Of a stretch of DNA of 64,000 nucleotides, positions 43,066-52,219 are shown piece by piece. Made by a program: the position numbers and the translations under genes. Origin of the DNA: Adlercreutzia sp. ZJ176 (GTDB taxonomy: Bacteria; Actinomycetota; Coriobacteriia; Coriobacteriales; Eggerthellaceae); assembly GCF_011038975.1 (NCBI RefSeq), contig NZ_JAAKEC010000008.1, forward strand, positions 1-64,000, given 5' to 3'. The notes under the pieces were generated by a model. That model had not been told where the DNA came from and ran no database searches. It worked only from the letters and a program-made list of their open reading frames with translations. The number at the start of each line of letters is the position of its first letter. The first letter of the stretch is position 1.

Positions 43066-45366
43066 CTAGAACTCGAATCCCTCGTCCGACTTCCCGTGGC
43101 TGCCCTGGGCCTTCTTCGCCGTGCGGATGAGGAACTCCTGGTTGGTCTCGGTCTGCTTCAAGGACTTGATCAGCATGTCCATCGCGCGCTCGGTGTTGTT
43201 CATGTTCGCCAGGATCCTGCGGACGGCCCAGATGAGCGGGGCTTCCTGCCCGTCGAGCAGCAGCTCCTCCTTGCGCGTGCCCGACGACACCGGGTCGATG
43301 GCCGGGAAGATGCGGCGGTCGGCCAGGTAGCGGTCGAGCTTGAGCTCCATGTTGCCCGTGCCCTTGAACTCCTCGAAGATGACCTCGTCCATCTTCGAGC
43401 CCGTGTCGATGAGCGCCGAGGCCAGGATGGTGAGGCTGCCGCCGTTCTCGATGTTGCGCGCCGCGCCCAGGAAGCGCTTGGGCGGGTAGAGCGCCGTGGA
43501 GTCGACGCCGCCCGAGAGGATGCGGCCCGAGGCGGGCTGCGCCAGGTTGTAGGCGCGCGCCAGACGCGTGATGGAGTCGAGCAGGATCACCACGTCCTTG
43601 CCCATCTCCACGAGGCGCTTCGCGCGCTCGATCACGAGCTCGGCCACGGCGATGTGGTTCTCGCACGGCATGTCGAACGTGGAGGAGACGACCTCGCCGC
43701 GGATGGAGCGCTCCATGTCGGTGGCTTCCTCGGGGCGCTCGTCGATGCCCAGGTACATCAGGTGCACGTCAGGGTTGTTGGCCGTGATGGAGGCGGCGAT
43801 GTCCTTCAGAACGGTGGTCTTGCCGGCCTTCGGCGGCGAAACGATGAGGCCGCGCTGCCCCTTGCCGATGGGCGCGGCCAGGTCGATCACGCGCGCCGTG
43901 ATGGTGTTCTTGCCGTGCTCCATGAGCAGGCGGTCATCCGGGAACACCGGCGTGAGGTCCTTGAAGTGCGGGCGGGCGCCCAGCTCCTCGAGGGGGATGC
44001 CGTTCACGGAGATGACCTTCTGGATGGCGGCAAACTTCTCGTTCTCGCGTGCGGGGCGGGTCTGCCCCACCACGAGGTCGCCCTTGCGCAGGCCGTTGCG
44101 GCGGATGGTGGCGGCGCCCACGTAGGCGTCGCCCTCGCCGGGCAGGTAGCCCGCGGCGCGCAGGAAGCCGTAGCCGTCGGCGAGGATGTCGAGCACGCCC
44201 GTGACCTCGACGAAGCCCTCGGCCTTCACCGCGGCGTCATACACCAGGCCCACGAGCTCGGCCTTCTTGACGCCCGTGCCGTCGACGCCGAGCTCGGCGG
44301 CCTTCGCGCGCAGCTCGGCCACCTTGAGCTCCGCAAGCTCTTCCTTGGTGATGCTCGGGACCACCTCGCGGTTGGCGCGGTTGTCGCGCTGGCGGCGCGG
44401 GCGGCGGTCGTTGCGGTCGCGGCTGTCACGGCTGCTGCGATCGTTGCGGTCATTGCGATCGCTGCGGTCGTTGCGGTCGTTGCGATCGCTGCGGTTGCCG
44501 CCCTTGCCGTTGCGGTTGCCGCGCGGGTCGCGGTCGTTGCGCTCGGCGCGGTCGCGGCTGGGACGGCCCTCGGAGCGGTCGGCGCGGGTGCGCTGGTAGT
44601 CGCGCGGGCGCGGGGCGTCGGCGTGCGCCTCGGGCGCGGGGGCGGATGCGGCGGCGGCAGGCGCGGGGGCGGCGTCGGCGGAAGCGGCGGGGGCCACGGC
44701 GGAAGCGGCCTCAGCCGGCGCGGGCGTCTCGAAGACGGGCGCGGGGGCGGGCGCCTCGGGGGCAGCGGCCTCAGGGGTGGCGGACGCGGGGGCGGATGCG
44801 GGGGCCACCTCGGCGTCAGCCGGCTTCACCTTGCGCGGACGTCCCCGGCGCGGCTTGGGAGCCTCCTCGGCGGCAGGCGCGGCGTCGGCGGAAGCGGCGG
44901 GCGCAGCCGCAGGAGCAGCGGCAGCCCTCGCGTCCTCGGCCGGCACGACCTTGCGCGGGCGCCCGCGGCGCTTCGCGGGAGCGGGCGCGACGTCAGCGGC
45001 GCCGTCGGCGCCCTCGGCAGCCGCGGGCGCGACGTCAGCGGCGGCCTCGCCCGCCTCAGGCGCGGCCTTGCGGGTGCGGGTGCGCGTCGCCTTGCGCGGA
45101 GAGGCCTCCGGCGCCTCGGCGGCGCCCTTGGCGGCGTCCCCGTCAGCAGCAGGCGCCTCGGGGGCGGCCTTGCGGGTGCGCGTGGTCTTGCGCGCAGGCT
45201 TCTCGGCCTTGCCCTCGGTGTCAGCGCCGGCAGCCTTCGCCTCCGCAGCGCCCTCCTCCGCCTTCTTCGCGCGCGTGGCGCGACGGCGCACGGGCTTCTC
45301 CTCGGCGGCTGCCTCAGGTGCAGGGGCGGGCGCGCCCGCCGTCTTCGTCTCTTCGACTTCGCTCAT
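43066..45366 (-). CDS. rho: Transcription termination factor Rho with very long disordered N-terminus
   Basis: This 766-residue protein is far longer than E. coli Rho (419). Residues 1-335 are low-complexity: Ala/Pro/Glu blocks, two AT-hook-like RRGRPRKV motifs (133-140 and 173-180), several TRTRK clusters and an Arg-Asn-Asp repeat (about 275-330). The Rho_N helix domain follows near 338-382, then the RNA-binding fold and the ATPase with Walker A PPKAGKTT (511-518) and Walker B VVILLDS (592-598). Long basic inserts in actinobacterial Rho improve binding to structured RNA. The ATG immediately follows the transaldolase stop codon. Confidence 0.97.
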   Translation of the reverse strand: MSEVEETKTAGAPAPAPEAAAEEKPVRRRATRAKKAEEGAAEAKAAGADTEGKAEKPARKTTRTRKAAPEAPAADGDAAKGAAEAPEASPRKATRTRTRKAAPEAGEAAADVAPAAAEGADGAADVAPAPAKRRGRPRKVVPAEDARAAAAPAAAPAASADAAPAAEEAPKPRRGRPRKVKPADAEVAPASAPASATPEAAAPEAPAPAPVFETPAPAEAASAVAPAASADAAPAPAAAASAPAPEAHADAPRPRDYQRTRADRSEGRPSRDRAERNDRDPRGNRNGKGGNRSDRNDRNDRSDRNDRNDRSSRDSRDRNDRRPRRQRDNRANREVVPSITKEELAELKVAELRAKAAELGVDGTGVKKAELVGLVYDAAVKAEGFVEVTGVLDILADGYGFLRAAGYLPGEGDAYVGAATIRRNGLRKGDLVVGQTRPARENEKFAAIQKVISVNGIPLEELGARPHFKDLTPVFPDDRLLMEHGKNTITARVIDLAAPIGKGQRGLIVSPPKAGKTTVLKDIAASITANNPDVHLMYLGIDERPEEATDMERSIRGEVVSSTFDMPCENHIAVAELVIERAKRLVEMGKDVVILLDSITRLARAYNLAQPASGRILSGGVDSTALYPPKRFLGAARNIENGGSLTILASALIDTGSKMDEVIFEEFKGTGNMELKLDRYLADRRIFPAIDPVSSGTRKEELLLDGQEAPLIWAVRRILANMNNTERAMDMLIKSLKQTETNQEFLIRTAKKAQGSHGKSDEGFEF

Positions 45367-46047
45367 TTACTGTACTTTCTCCCAGTCTGCGAGGAACGCC
45401 TCAAGCCCGCGGTCGGTCAGCGGGTGGGCGACCATCTTCTTCAGCACGCCGAAGGGCACGGTGGCGATGTCGGCGCCCATGAGGGCGGACTGCGTCACGT
45501 GGTTGGCGCTGCGGATGGACGCGGCGATGATCTCGATCTGCTCGCCGTTCACGGTGTTGGCCGTGAAGTCGTAGTTGTTGATGGCCGTCACGATGTTGGC
45601 CACCTGGTCGAGGCCGTCCTCGGAGATGTCGTCGAAGCGGCCCACGAACGGCGAGATGTAGCGCGCGCCAGCGCGGGCGGCCAGGATGGCCTGCGGCACG
45701 GTGAAGCACAGCGTCATGTTTACGCGGATGCCCTCGTCGGCCAGCGTGCGCGTGGCCGCGAGGCCCTCGACCATGGTCGGGATCTTCACCACGACGTTGG
45801 GGGCGATCTGCGCCAGCTCGCGGCCGTCGCGCACGAGCTCGTCGCGCGTCATGGCGACCGACTCGGCCGACACGGGGCACTCAGGCCCCACGATGTCGCA
45901 GATGCGCTTGATGTGGTTGTGGAAGTCGTCGAGCTTGCCCCCGATGCGCGCGTAGAGCGTGGGGTTGGTGGTCACGCCCGCGAGCGCGCCCCAGCTGGCA
46001 GCCTCCTCGATCTCGGCGAGATCGGCGGTGTCCAGAAAGAACTTCAC
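45367..46047 (-). CDS. tal: Transaldolase / fructose-6-phosphate-aldolase family protein
   Basis: This 226-residue protein is the short transaldolase form, starting VKFFLDTADLAEIEEA with GTG at 46047 and a GAGGAGGA ribosome-binding site. The Schiff-base lysine is Lys88 in NVVVKIPT. Short family members act either as transaldolases or as fructose-6-phosphate aldolases. With split transketolase in the same window, transaldolase in the pentose phosphate pathway is the more likely role. It heads a tal-rho-sppA-MetRS-like operon behind a good promoter. Confidence 0.93.
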   Translation of the reverse strand: MKFFLDTADLAEIEEAASWGALAGVTTNPTLYARIGGKLDDFHNHIKRICDIVGPECPVSAESVAMTRDELVRDGRELAQIAPNVVVKIPTMVEGLAATRTLADEGIRVNMTLCFTVPQAILAARAGARYISPFVGRFDDISEDGLDQVANIVTAINNYDFTANTVNGEQIEIIAASIRSANHVTQSALMGADIATVPFGVLKKMVAHPLTDRGLEAFLADWEKVQ

Positions 46048-46101
46048 GTGGTCCTCCTCTTTCAGATGGTTCGGATGGTGCGAACGTGCGCGGCTGCGCA
46101 C

Positions 46102-46362
46102 GTATCCTGCCTTGGCTTATGCGGAATTGACGGGATTTCCTCTTGGGGATGCTTCCTCTGCAGACGGCACGAAAGCCGCCTTGCCGCGAATCGCCGGGGC
46201 GCGCCCGCGCGAAAAACGCGCAAAGCGCCTGGATGGGCGGGCAGATGAGCTTCTGTGCGGGGAAAATGAAACTGCGCCCATGTTAGCGCATGTCTTCGCG
46301 CAGTTCAAGCACGGAACGCACAAGGTGCGTCGCATGACGGCATAACGTTAACGTTGCCGCCG
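46102..46362. other. Intergenic region between hisI and transaldolase
   Basis: About 260 bp contain the tal promoter near the hisI side, leaving a leader of roughly 225 nt before the GTG. An open frame at 46117-46335 starts beyond the promoter and has no family features, so I leave it uncalled. A hairpin GTTAACGTTAAC-like sequence lies near 46345-46355. Confidence 0.4.
46280..46308 (-). promoter_or_regulatory. Promoter of the tal-rho operon
   Basis: Minus-strand TTGAAC (46303-46308) and TAACAT (46280-46285) are 17 bp apart, a strong match. The long leader could be where Rho controls its own synthesis, as known for rho in other bacteria. Confidence 0.6.
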
Positions 46363-46701
46363 CTAGACCTCGAGCGTGCGGAAGAAGCAGCTCCCGGCCC
46401 CCGTGTGGCACGCCGGACCCGCCGCCTCCACGAGCGCGAGCAGGCAGTCGGCGTCGCAGTCGTAGCGAATCTCCACCACGCGCTGGGTGTTTCCGCTAGT
46501 CGCGCCCTTGTGCCAGAGCTCCTGGCGGCTGCGCGACCAGAACACCGTCTCGCCCGTCTCGCGCGTGAGCTCGAGTGACGCCTCGCTCATCCACGCCACC
46601 ATGAGCACTTCCTTGCTGCGCACGTCCTGCACGACGCACGGGATGAGGCCCGCCTCGTTGTAGGCGAGCTGGGAGAAGTCGGTGATGTCGGGGGCGTCCA
46701 T
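46363..46701 (-). CDS. hisI: Phosphoribosyl-AMP cyclohydrolase
   Basis: This 112-residue enzyme performs the third step of histidine synthesis. The metal-binding block [21 protein letters not shown] is present, as is [18 protein letters not shown]. It lacks the HisE pyrophosphohydrolase domain, which must be encoded elsewhere because it is not seen in this window. ATG 46701 has AAAGGAG upstream. It is the last gene of the histidine block, 67 nt after the radical SAM gene. Confidence 0.95.
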   Translation of the reverse strand: MDAPDITDFSQLAYNEAGLIPCVVQDVRSKEVLMVAWMSEASLELTRETGETVFWSRSRQELWHKGATSGNTQRVVEIRYDCDADCLLALVEAAGPACHTGAGSCFFRTLEV

Positions 46702-46768
46702 GCAGCCCGCTCCTTTCCTGCGCCTCGGAGCACACGCGCGCATGCTCCGCGCCGCGCGCCTGGCGCCG

Positions 46769-47680
46769 CTAGAACGATGCCTTGTGCAGCATCTCGCGCA
46801 TGCGCCGCGCCGCGCCTTCGTTCATCTTCGGGATGAGGTTGTCCAGAAGCTCGAGCATCAGCCCCTGGGCCTCGGGGACCATGCCCTCGAAGCGCAGGAC
46901 GTCGGTGTCATGCGAGCAGTTCACGTGGCAGGTGCAGGTGAGGTGCTCGATGAACGTGCGGATCTCGCGCGCCATCTCGCCCTCGGTCGGCGCGGCCCAC
47001 GTGCCCGCGGCGATGTCGCGCGCGAGCGGCCAGGTCTGCGTCGGCGTGAGCGTGACGATGAGGATGTCGCTCGGGTTCGCCGCGCTGAACGCGCGCGCCG
47101 ACGCGACGGCGTTCTGCTCGCCCTGCCCCGCGCCCGCCATGCCTGCGAGGTAGAAGAACGTGAAGTCGATGCCCGCCTTGTGCAGGCGCTGCCCCTGCTC
47201 GACGATGTCGGCCGCGGTGTGGCCCTTCTCCATGAACGCGAGCGTCTCGTCGAAGCCGCTCTCCGCGCCGATGGTGATGCGGTCGACGCCGCGCGAGGCC
47301 AGAAGCGCCAGCTCCTCGTCGGACTTGCGCGCCACGTCCACGATGCGGCAGAAGCCGCCATAGCTATTCACCGTGGGGATGCGCTCCTCCACCATGTCGA
47401 AGATCTCGATGAGGCGGTGCGTGGGCAGCGCGAAGGGGTTGCCGCCCGTGAGGTAGATGCGCCGGGTGAGCGCCGTCGCCGTGCGCGCGATCTCCTCGAT
47501 GTCGGCCCTGATCTCCTCGTCCGGCGACGCCGCGAACGGCACGCCGTTGAAGATGTCGCAGAAGTGGCACTTGCCGTGCGAGCACCCCGTGACGACCTGC
47601 AGCATGGGGCACCCCAGATCGTGCGGCGGCCGATGCTGCGGAGAGGAGATGTGGGACTTGATGTTCTGCTGAGCAGGCAT
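46769..47680 (-). CDS. Radical SAM protein in the histidine block
   Basis: This 303-residue protein has the cluster motif [11 protein letters not shown], a CX4CX2C spacing used by one radical SAM subgroup, followed by TGGNPF and IGAESGFDE typical of the fold. A later pair CTCHVNC might bind a second cluster or metal. It starts MPAQQNIK at ATG 47680, with AAGGGGAAAG upstream and an extended -10 promoter. It sits between hisF and hisI, but no histidine step needs radical chemistry. It may simply be a neighbour. The substrate is unknown. Confidence 0.85.
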   Translation of the reverse strand: MPAQQNIKSHISSPQHRPPHDLGCPMLQVVTGCSHGKCHFCDIFNGVPFAASPDEEIRADIEEIARTATALTRRIYLTGGNPFALPTHRLIEIFDMVEERIPTVNSYGGFCRIVDVARKSDEELALLASRGVDRITIGAESGFDETLAFMEKGHTAADIVEQGQRLHKAGIDFTFFYLAGMAGAGQGEQNAVASARAFSAANPSDILIVTLTPTQTWPLARDIAAGTWAAPTEGEMAREIRTFIEHLTCTCHVNCSHDTDVLRFEGMVPEAQGLMLELLDNLIPKMNEGAARRMREMLHKASF

Positions 47681-47719
47681 GACGCTTTCCCCTTTCGAGA
47701 CCTGCCGAAACCCTGCCCC

Positions 47720-47730
47720 TCATTGTATCA
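47720..47730 (-). promoter_or_regulatory. Extended -10 promoter of the radical SAM gene
   Basis: Minus-strand TGATACAAT is an extended -10 box (TACAAT at 47722-47727), about 40 nt upstream of the start. It suggests the radical SAM-hisI pair can be expressed apart from the main his operon. Confidence 0.45.
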
Positions 47731-47935
47731 CGGGATACCAGCCGAGAAGCAGCGGTGCGACCCGCCGCGCAGGAGGCGGCGATGCGACCCGCCGCCGCAG
47801 GAGGCAGCGCCCTATCGCCGGCTCGGAATGCCCAAGGCACCCCGCCGAACGCATCCCGCCGAACCAAGCGCGGACAACGCTAGGCGGGCGCATGCGCACG
47901 GGGCTCCAACGCACACAGGCCCCAAGGGAACGGGG

Positions 47936-48700
47936 CTACAGGCGCACGGGGATGCCGCAGGAGCGCATGTGCTCCTTCACCTGGCGCACGGTGAGCTCGC
48001 CGAAGTGGAAGACGCTCGCGGCGAGCACGGCGTCGGCCTCGCCTTCGATGATGCCCTGCGCGAAGTGCTCGAGCTCGCCGACGCCGCCCGAGGCGATGAC
48101 CGGGATGTCCACGGCGCGCGCCACCACGCGGGTGAGCGCGCAGTCGAAGCCGTCGCGGCTGCCGTCGCGGTCCATGGACGTGAGCAGGATCTCGCCCGCG
48201 CCGCGCCGCGCGGCCTCCTGCGCCCACTCGACGGCGTCGATGCCCGTGGCGGTGCGCCCGCCCGCCACGTAGACCTCCCACTTGTTGGGGTTGCCCGCCA
48301 CCGCCTTCGCGTCAATGGCGCACAGGATCGCCTGCGTGCCGAACGCAGCGGCGGCCACCGTGATGAGCTCGGGGTTCTTCACCGCCGCCGAGTTCACGCT
48401 CACCTTGTCGGCGCCCGCGGCGATCATGCGGCGGATGTCGGCCACGCTGCGGAAGCCCCCGCCCACGCAGTACGGCAGGTGAAGCTCCTCGCTCGCGCGG
48501 CTCGCGAGCTCGACGGTGGTGGCGCGGTCGTCGGAGGTGGCCGTGATGTCGAGGAAGATGACCTCGTCGGCCTTCTGCTCGTCATAGGCGCGCGCGAGCT
48601 CGATGGGGTCGCCTGCGTCGCGCAAGTTCACGAAGTTGACGCCCTTGACCACGCGGCCGTCCTTCACGTCCATGCAGGGGATCACTCGCTTAGTTAACAT
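47936..48700 (-). CDS. hisF: Imidazole glycerol phosphate synthase, cyclase subunit HisF
   Basis: This 254-residue TIM-barrel enzyme starts [20 protein letters not shown], with the catalytic Asp in CMDVKDG. The second acid lies in [12 protein letters not shown]. With HisH it makes imidazole glycerol phosphate and AICAR. It follows hisA by about 240 nt, a gap that holds a palindromic element. Downstream, 255 nt separate it from the radical SAM gene. Confidence 0.97.
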   Translation of the reverse strand: MLTKRVIPCMDVKDGRVVKGVNFVNLRDAGDPIELARAYDEQKADEVIFLDITATSDDRATTVELASRASEELHLPYCVGGGFRSVADIRRMIAAGADKVSVNSAAVKNPELITVAAAAFGTQAILCAIDAKAVAGNPNKWEVYVAGGRTATGIDAVEWAQEAARRGAGEILLTSMDRDGSRDGFDCALTRVVARAVDIPVIASGGVGELEHFAQGIIEGEADAVLAASVFHFGELTVRQVKEHMRSCGIPVRL

Positions 48701-48752
48701 GGGGAATCTTCCTCTTCCGCTGATGGTCTTCCTGAGCCGACGGAGGTGGCAC

Positions 48753-48877
48753 GGAACGGAGCTCAGTCGCTCGAGAGCGATGTGAAATGGTGCTCACCAA
48801 GCGAGTTCCGCACGAGCCGAAAGCGCCGGCGGCGCTTTCGTGCGAGCAGGACTGTTTGAGCGACTGAGCTCCGTTCC
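48753..48877. repeat. 125-bp palindromic element between hisA and hisF
   Basis: Perfect 20-bp terminal inverted repeats (GGAACGGAGCTCAGTCGCTC at 48753-48772 and its complement at 48858-48877) enclose this element. Inside lies an 82-bp unit (48789-48870) found again in hisH at 49991-50072. The unit folds into GCACGA/TCGTGC plus GAAAGCGCC/GGCGCTTTC with a 3-nt loop. No gene is present, although the frame across it encodes the same peptide as the hisH insert. Confidence 0.85.
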
Positions 48878-48936
48878 ACATCGCTCCCGCACACGCCTCA
48901 TTCCGCGCCACCTCCTGACGTTGCCAAGACGCGCTG

Positions 48937-49674
48937 CTATTCGCCGCTTGCGGCGGCACAGGCCGCCACGCCCTCCTCGACGGTGAGCGTGCCCTCGTAG
49001 ATGGCGCGGCCGGCGATGATGCCCTCGACGGCATGGGCCACGGGCGCGAGGCGCTCGACGTCGGCCACGCTGGCCACGCCGCCGCTCGCCACCACGGGAT
49101 GCCCGAACGCCTCGTGCATGAGCACGTACGCCTGCGGGTCGAGGCCGGTCTGCATGCCGTCGCGCGCGATGTCGGTGTACACGAGGTGCTCGTAGCCTGC
49201 GTCGGCCATGCGGCGCGCGAGCTCGTGCGCCGTGATGCCCGAGCCTTCGCACCAGCCCGACACGGCCACCTCGCCGCCCTTCGCGTCGATGCCCGCCACG
49301 AGCGCGCTCCCGCCGTACGCGGCCACCGCCTCGCGCGCGAACGCCGGGTCGCGCACGAGCGCCGTGCCGAGCACCACGCGCGTCACGCCCGCCGCCATGA
49401 GGCGCTCGATGGCGGCCATCGAGCGCACGCCGCCGCCCACCTCCACCTTCAGGTTGGTGGCGGCCAGAACGCGCTCGATCACCTCGACGTTGTCGGGGTT
49501 GCCCGACTTCGCGCCGTCGAGGTCGACCACGTGCAGCCAGGAGGCGCCCGCCGCCTCGAACGCGCGCGCCTGCGCCACGGGATCCTCGTTGTAGACCGTG
49601 ACCTGAGCGTAGTCGCCCTTCGCCAGGCGCACGGCGCGCCCGCCCAGAATGTCGATGGCCGGAAGCAGAAACAT
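48937..49674 (-). CDS. hisA: Phosphoribosylformimino-5-aminoimidazole carboxamide ribotide isomerase
   Basis: This 245-residue TIM-barrel enzyme starts MFLLPAIDILGGRAVRL, with the catalytic Asp in AIDILGG and the second in YTDIARDGM. It opens the ProFAR ring ahead of HisF/HisH. ATG 49674 has AAAGGACG in front and lies 16 nt after the hisH stop. In Streptomyces and Mycobacterium a HisA homologue (PriA) also serves tryptophan synthesis; that cannot be decided here. Confidence 0.96.
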   Translation of the reverse strand: MFLLPAIDILGGRAVRLAKGDYAQVTVYNEDPVAQARAFEAAGASWLHVVDLDGAKSGNPDNVEVIERVLAATNLKVEVGGGVRSMAAIERLMAAGVTRVVLGTALVRDPAFAREAVAAYGGSALVAGIDAKGGEVAVSGWCEGSGITAHELARRMADAGYEHLVYTDIARDGMQTGLDPQAYVLMHEAFGHPVVASGGVASVADVERLAPVAHAVEGIIAGRAIYEGTLTVEEGVAACAAASGE

Positions 49675-49690
49675 GGCCCACGTCCTTTCG

Positions 49691-50539
49691 CTAGATCTCG
49701 CCCACGATGCGCACGAAGTTCGCGAGCACCTTCGCACCCGCGTCCGAGCTCTTCTCGGGATGGAACTGCACGCCGAACACGCGGTCACGGTACTGCACCG
49801 CGCACGGGAACGTGACCGAGTGCGTCGTCACGGCCACGGTGGCCGGCGTGTCGGGTGCCACGTAGCTGTGCGTGAAGTAGAAGAACTCCCCCGGCGCCAC
49901 GCCGTCGAACAGCGGACAAGCGAATTCAGCCTGTCCGCTCCCGCTGGGGACGACGGCACACGGCACGGCCTCGTCGCCGGGGGCGGGAGCGGTGCTCACC
50001 AAGCGAGTTCCGCACGAGCCGGAAGCGCCGGCGGCGCTTCCGTGCGAGCAGGACTGTCCGAGCGACTGAGCTTTGCTCCCGCCCCCGGCGACCCCGAGCG
50101 CACCCGCGCCCGCGCCCGCCGGAACGACGGCGTTCCACCCCACGTGCGGCACCTTGTAGGCGCGCCCCGCGGCGTCGACGCGCGGCATCCTTCCCACCAC
50201 GCCGGGCAGGATCGCGAGCCCGCGCGGGCGGCGCGGCTCCTCGCCTTCGCCAACCTCGGGCGCGCCCTCCTCGCCCTCCTCGAACATGAGGTGCTCGCCC
50301 AGGCAGATGCCGAGGAACGGCACGCCGGCGTCCACGCGCGCGCGGACGGCCTCCATCTGCCCAAGCTCGGCCATGGTGGCCGCCGCGTCGGCGAAGGCGC
50401 CCACGCCCGGCAGCACGATGGCGTCGGCGCGCGCGATCACGTCCACGTCGTCGGTGATGCGCGCGTCGCCGCCCACCGCGGCCAGGCCGCGCTCGACGCT
50501 CTTCAGGTTCCCCTTGTGGTAGTCGACGACCGCTATCAC
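49691..50539 (-). CDS. hisH: Imidazole glycerol phosphate synthase glutaminase subunit HisH, with in-frame palindromic insertion
   Basis: This 282-residue protein is a class I glutaminase with Cys79 (GICLGEH), His260 and Glu262 (FHPEK). It feeds ammonia to HisF. Usual HisH length is about 200-215. The excess lies between VGWNAVVP (140) and CPLFDG (208), normally a short loop before the LF-G segment. About 29 of the extra residues (156-184, AQSLGQSCSHGSAAGASG) are encoded by the 82-bp palindromic unit also found between hisA and hisF. The rest is Gly/Ala/Pro-rich. The triad is intact, so the enzyme probably works. GTG overlaps the hisB stop. Confidence 0.93.
   Translation of the reverse strand: MIAVVDYHKGNLKSVERGLAAVGGDARITDDVDVIARADAIVLPGVGAFADAAATMAELGQMEAVRARVDAGVPFLGICLGEHLMFEEGEEGAPEVGEGEEPRRPRGLAILPGVVGRMPRVDAAGRAYKVPHVGWNAVVPAGAGAGALGVAGGGSKAQSLGQSCSHGSAAGASGSCGTRLVSTAPAPGDEAVPCAVVPSGSGQAEFACPLFDGVAPGEFFYFTHSYVAPDTPATVAVTTHSVTFPCAVQYRDRVFGVQFHPEKSSDAGAKVLANFVRIVGEI
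49991..50072. repeat. 82-bp palindromic unit inside hisH
   Basis: This is the second copy of the unit at 48789-48870, about 94 percent identical by eye. In the central stem both partners change together (GAAAGCGCC/GGCGCTTTC there, GGAAGCGCC/GGCGCTTCC here), so pairing is kept. It is read in frame as part of the HisH loop insertion. Confidence 0.85.
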
Positions 50540-51126
50540 AGCGCCCCCTTGGTCGAGGGCAGCGCGTCGCCCACGCGCGCATCGAGCTCGCACGCCTGGC
50601 GCAGCGCGCGGCCGCACGCCTTGAACGAGGCCTCCACCAGGTGGTGCGCGTTCTCACCCGCCAGCTGGCGGACATGCAGCGTCACGCCGGCGTTGGCGGC
50701 CAGCGCGATGAGGAACTCCTTCGCGAGCGACGTGTCGAACATCCCCAGCAGGCAGAGCGGCACGTCGACGGCGTAGTGCAGCTGGCCGCGCCCCGAGATG
50801 TCGCACGCGGCGAGCACGAGCGCCTCGTCCATGGGCAGCAGCTGCGAGCCGAAGCGCGCGATGCCGCGCTTGTCGCCGAGCGCGCGGGCGATGGCCTGCC
50901 CCAGCACGATGCCGACGTCCTCCACCGTATGGTGCGCGTCGACCTCGACGTCGCCGCGCGCCCGCACGCGCAGGTCGAACAGGCCGTGGCGCCCGAAGGC
51001 GTCGAGCATGTGGTCGAAGAACGGCACGCCGGTGTCGACGTCGACGACGCCCGTGCCGTCCAGGTTGATCTCGACGCTGATGTCGGTTTCCTTGGTGGTG
51101 CGCTCCACCGTTGCGGTTCTGCTCAC
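50536..51126 (-). CDS. hisB: Imidazoleglycerol-phosphate dehydratase
   Basis: This 196-residue enzyme removes water from imidazole glycerol phosphate. The two metal-binding His clusters are present (DAHHTVEDVG and GENAHHLVEASFKA), and FFDHMLDAFGRHG near the start. It is the single-domain form without the phosphatase domain of E. coli HisB. It follows hisC by 19 nt and overlaps hisH by GTGA. Confidence 0.97.
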   Translation of the reverse strand: MSRTATVERTTKETDISVEINLDGTGVVDVDTGVPFFDHMLDAFGRHGLFDLRVRARGDVEVDAHHTVEDVGIVLGQAIARALGDKRGIARFGSQLLPMDEALVLAACDISGRGQLHYAVDVPLCLLGMFDTSLAKEFLIALAANAGVTLHVRQLAGENAHHLVEASFKACGRALRQACELDARVGDALPSTKGAL

Positions 51127-51145
51127 GATCTCCCCTCCCCTTCCG

Positions 51146-52219
51146 TCAGCCCTCGGGGCGCAGCGCGAAGTCGCGCAGGCTCCTCAGGAACAGGTCGTTC
51201 TGCTCGGGCGTGCCGATGGTCACGCGCAGACCACCCTCCAGGTACGGCGCGCTGCTGAAGTCGCGCACGAGCACGCCGTGCGCGTAGAGGTACTCCCACG
51301 CCTCGGCCGCGCCGGCGATCTTGAAGAAGATCCAGTTCGAGTCCGACGGGTACGGGGTGACGCCCGGCACCTTGTGCAGCGCCTCCATCATGCGGGCGCG
51401 CTCGGAGATGATGGCCTCGATGCCCGGCTCGAACTTCGCGCGGTTGGCGAACACCACGCGCGCGATGGCTTGCGACACCGCGTCGACCGAGTAGGGCTGG
51501 CGCACCTTGACGAATTCGCGGATCACCCCGGGGTTCCCGAGGATGTAGCCCACGCGCACGCCCGCGAGCGAGAACGCCTTGGAGAACGTGCGCAGGATGA
51601 CGAGGTTCTCGTGCGCGGCCAGGTGCGGGCGCATCGTCTGACGCGAGAACTCGAAGTACGCCTCGTCCACCATCACGAGCGCGTCCGTAGAGTCGAGCAG
51701 GCGCTCGAGGAACAAAGGCGGCGCCATGAGGCCCGTGGGGTTGTTGGGGCTCGCCACCGCCATGAAGTCGATGTCGCCCTGCGCCACGCGCGCGAGCACG
51801 GCCTCCTCGTCGATGGAGTAGTCGGGCTTGCGCGGGACGTCGACCACCGTGGTGTTCGTGAGGCGCGCGTTGGCCGCGTACACCGAGAACGTCGGCGGCA
51901 GGTTGAGGAACGTGCGCCCCGGGCCGCCCCACGCGAGCGCCAGGTTGAACAGAAGCTCGTCGCCGCCGTTGCCCACGAGCACCTGGTCGCGCTCGAGGCC
52001 GTTGGCCTCGGCGATCATGTCGCGCAGCTCGTTGGCGAGCGGGTCGGGGTAGCGGTTGAACGCCGTCTTCTTCACCTCGCGGATCGCCTGCGAGCGGATC
52101 TCATGGTCCACGTCGCGCGGGTTCTCGTTCGCGGAGAGGAGCGCCTCGGCGGGCAGGTACTTCGGATCATAGGGCATAAGGCCCCGAAGCTGGGGGGCGG
52201 ATGCGCGCACCTTATTCAT
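51146..52219 (-). CDS. hisC: Histidinol-phosphate aminotransferase
   Basis: This 357-residue PLP enzyme has ASPNNPTG, DEAYFEFS and the PLP lysine in RTFSKAFSLAGVRVGY. It transfers an amino group from glutamate to imidazole acetol phosphate. ATG 52219 follows GGGGAGG and overlaps the 3' end of hisD by 8 bp. Length and motifs are normal. Confidence 0.95.
   Translation of the reverse strand: MNKVRASAPQLRGLMPYDPKYLPAEALLSANENPRDVDHEIRSQAIREVKKTAFNRYPDPLANELRDMIAEANGLERDQVLVGNGGDELLFNLALAWGGPGRTFLNLPPTFSVYAANARLTNTTVVDVPRKPDYSIDEEAVLARVAQGDIDFMAVASPNNPTGLMAPPLFLERLLDSTDALVMVDEAYFEFSRQTMRPHLAAHENLVILRTFSKAFSLAGVRVGYILGNPGVIREFVKVRQPYSVDAVSQAIARVVFANRAKFEPGIEAIISERARMMEALHKVPGVTPYPSDSNWIFFKIAGAAEAWEYLYAHGVLVRDFSSAPYLEGGLRVTIGTPEQNDLFLRSLRDFALRPEG

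Noticed and set aside
44390-44570. Tandem DNA repeats within rho as a non-coding array
   Set aside because: They encode the Arg-Asn-Asp repeat of the Rho N-terminus in frame and are part of the gene.
42349-46248. Very long plus-strand open frame (over 1,200 codons) across sppA, rho and tal
   Set aside because: It mirrors three well-supported minus-strand genes. Its composition (Gly/Arg/Val/His) is the usual antisense shadow of GC-rich codons.
46117-46335. 72-codon minus-strand frame between hisI and tal
   Set aside because: Its start lies upstream of the predicted tal promoter and its sequence has no recognisable fold.
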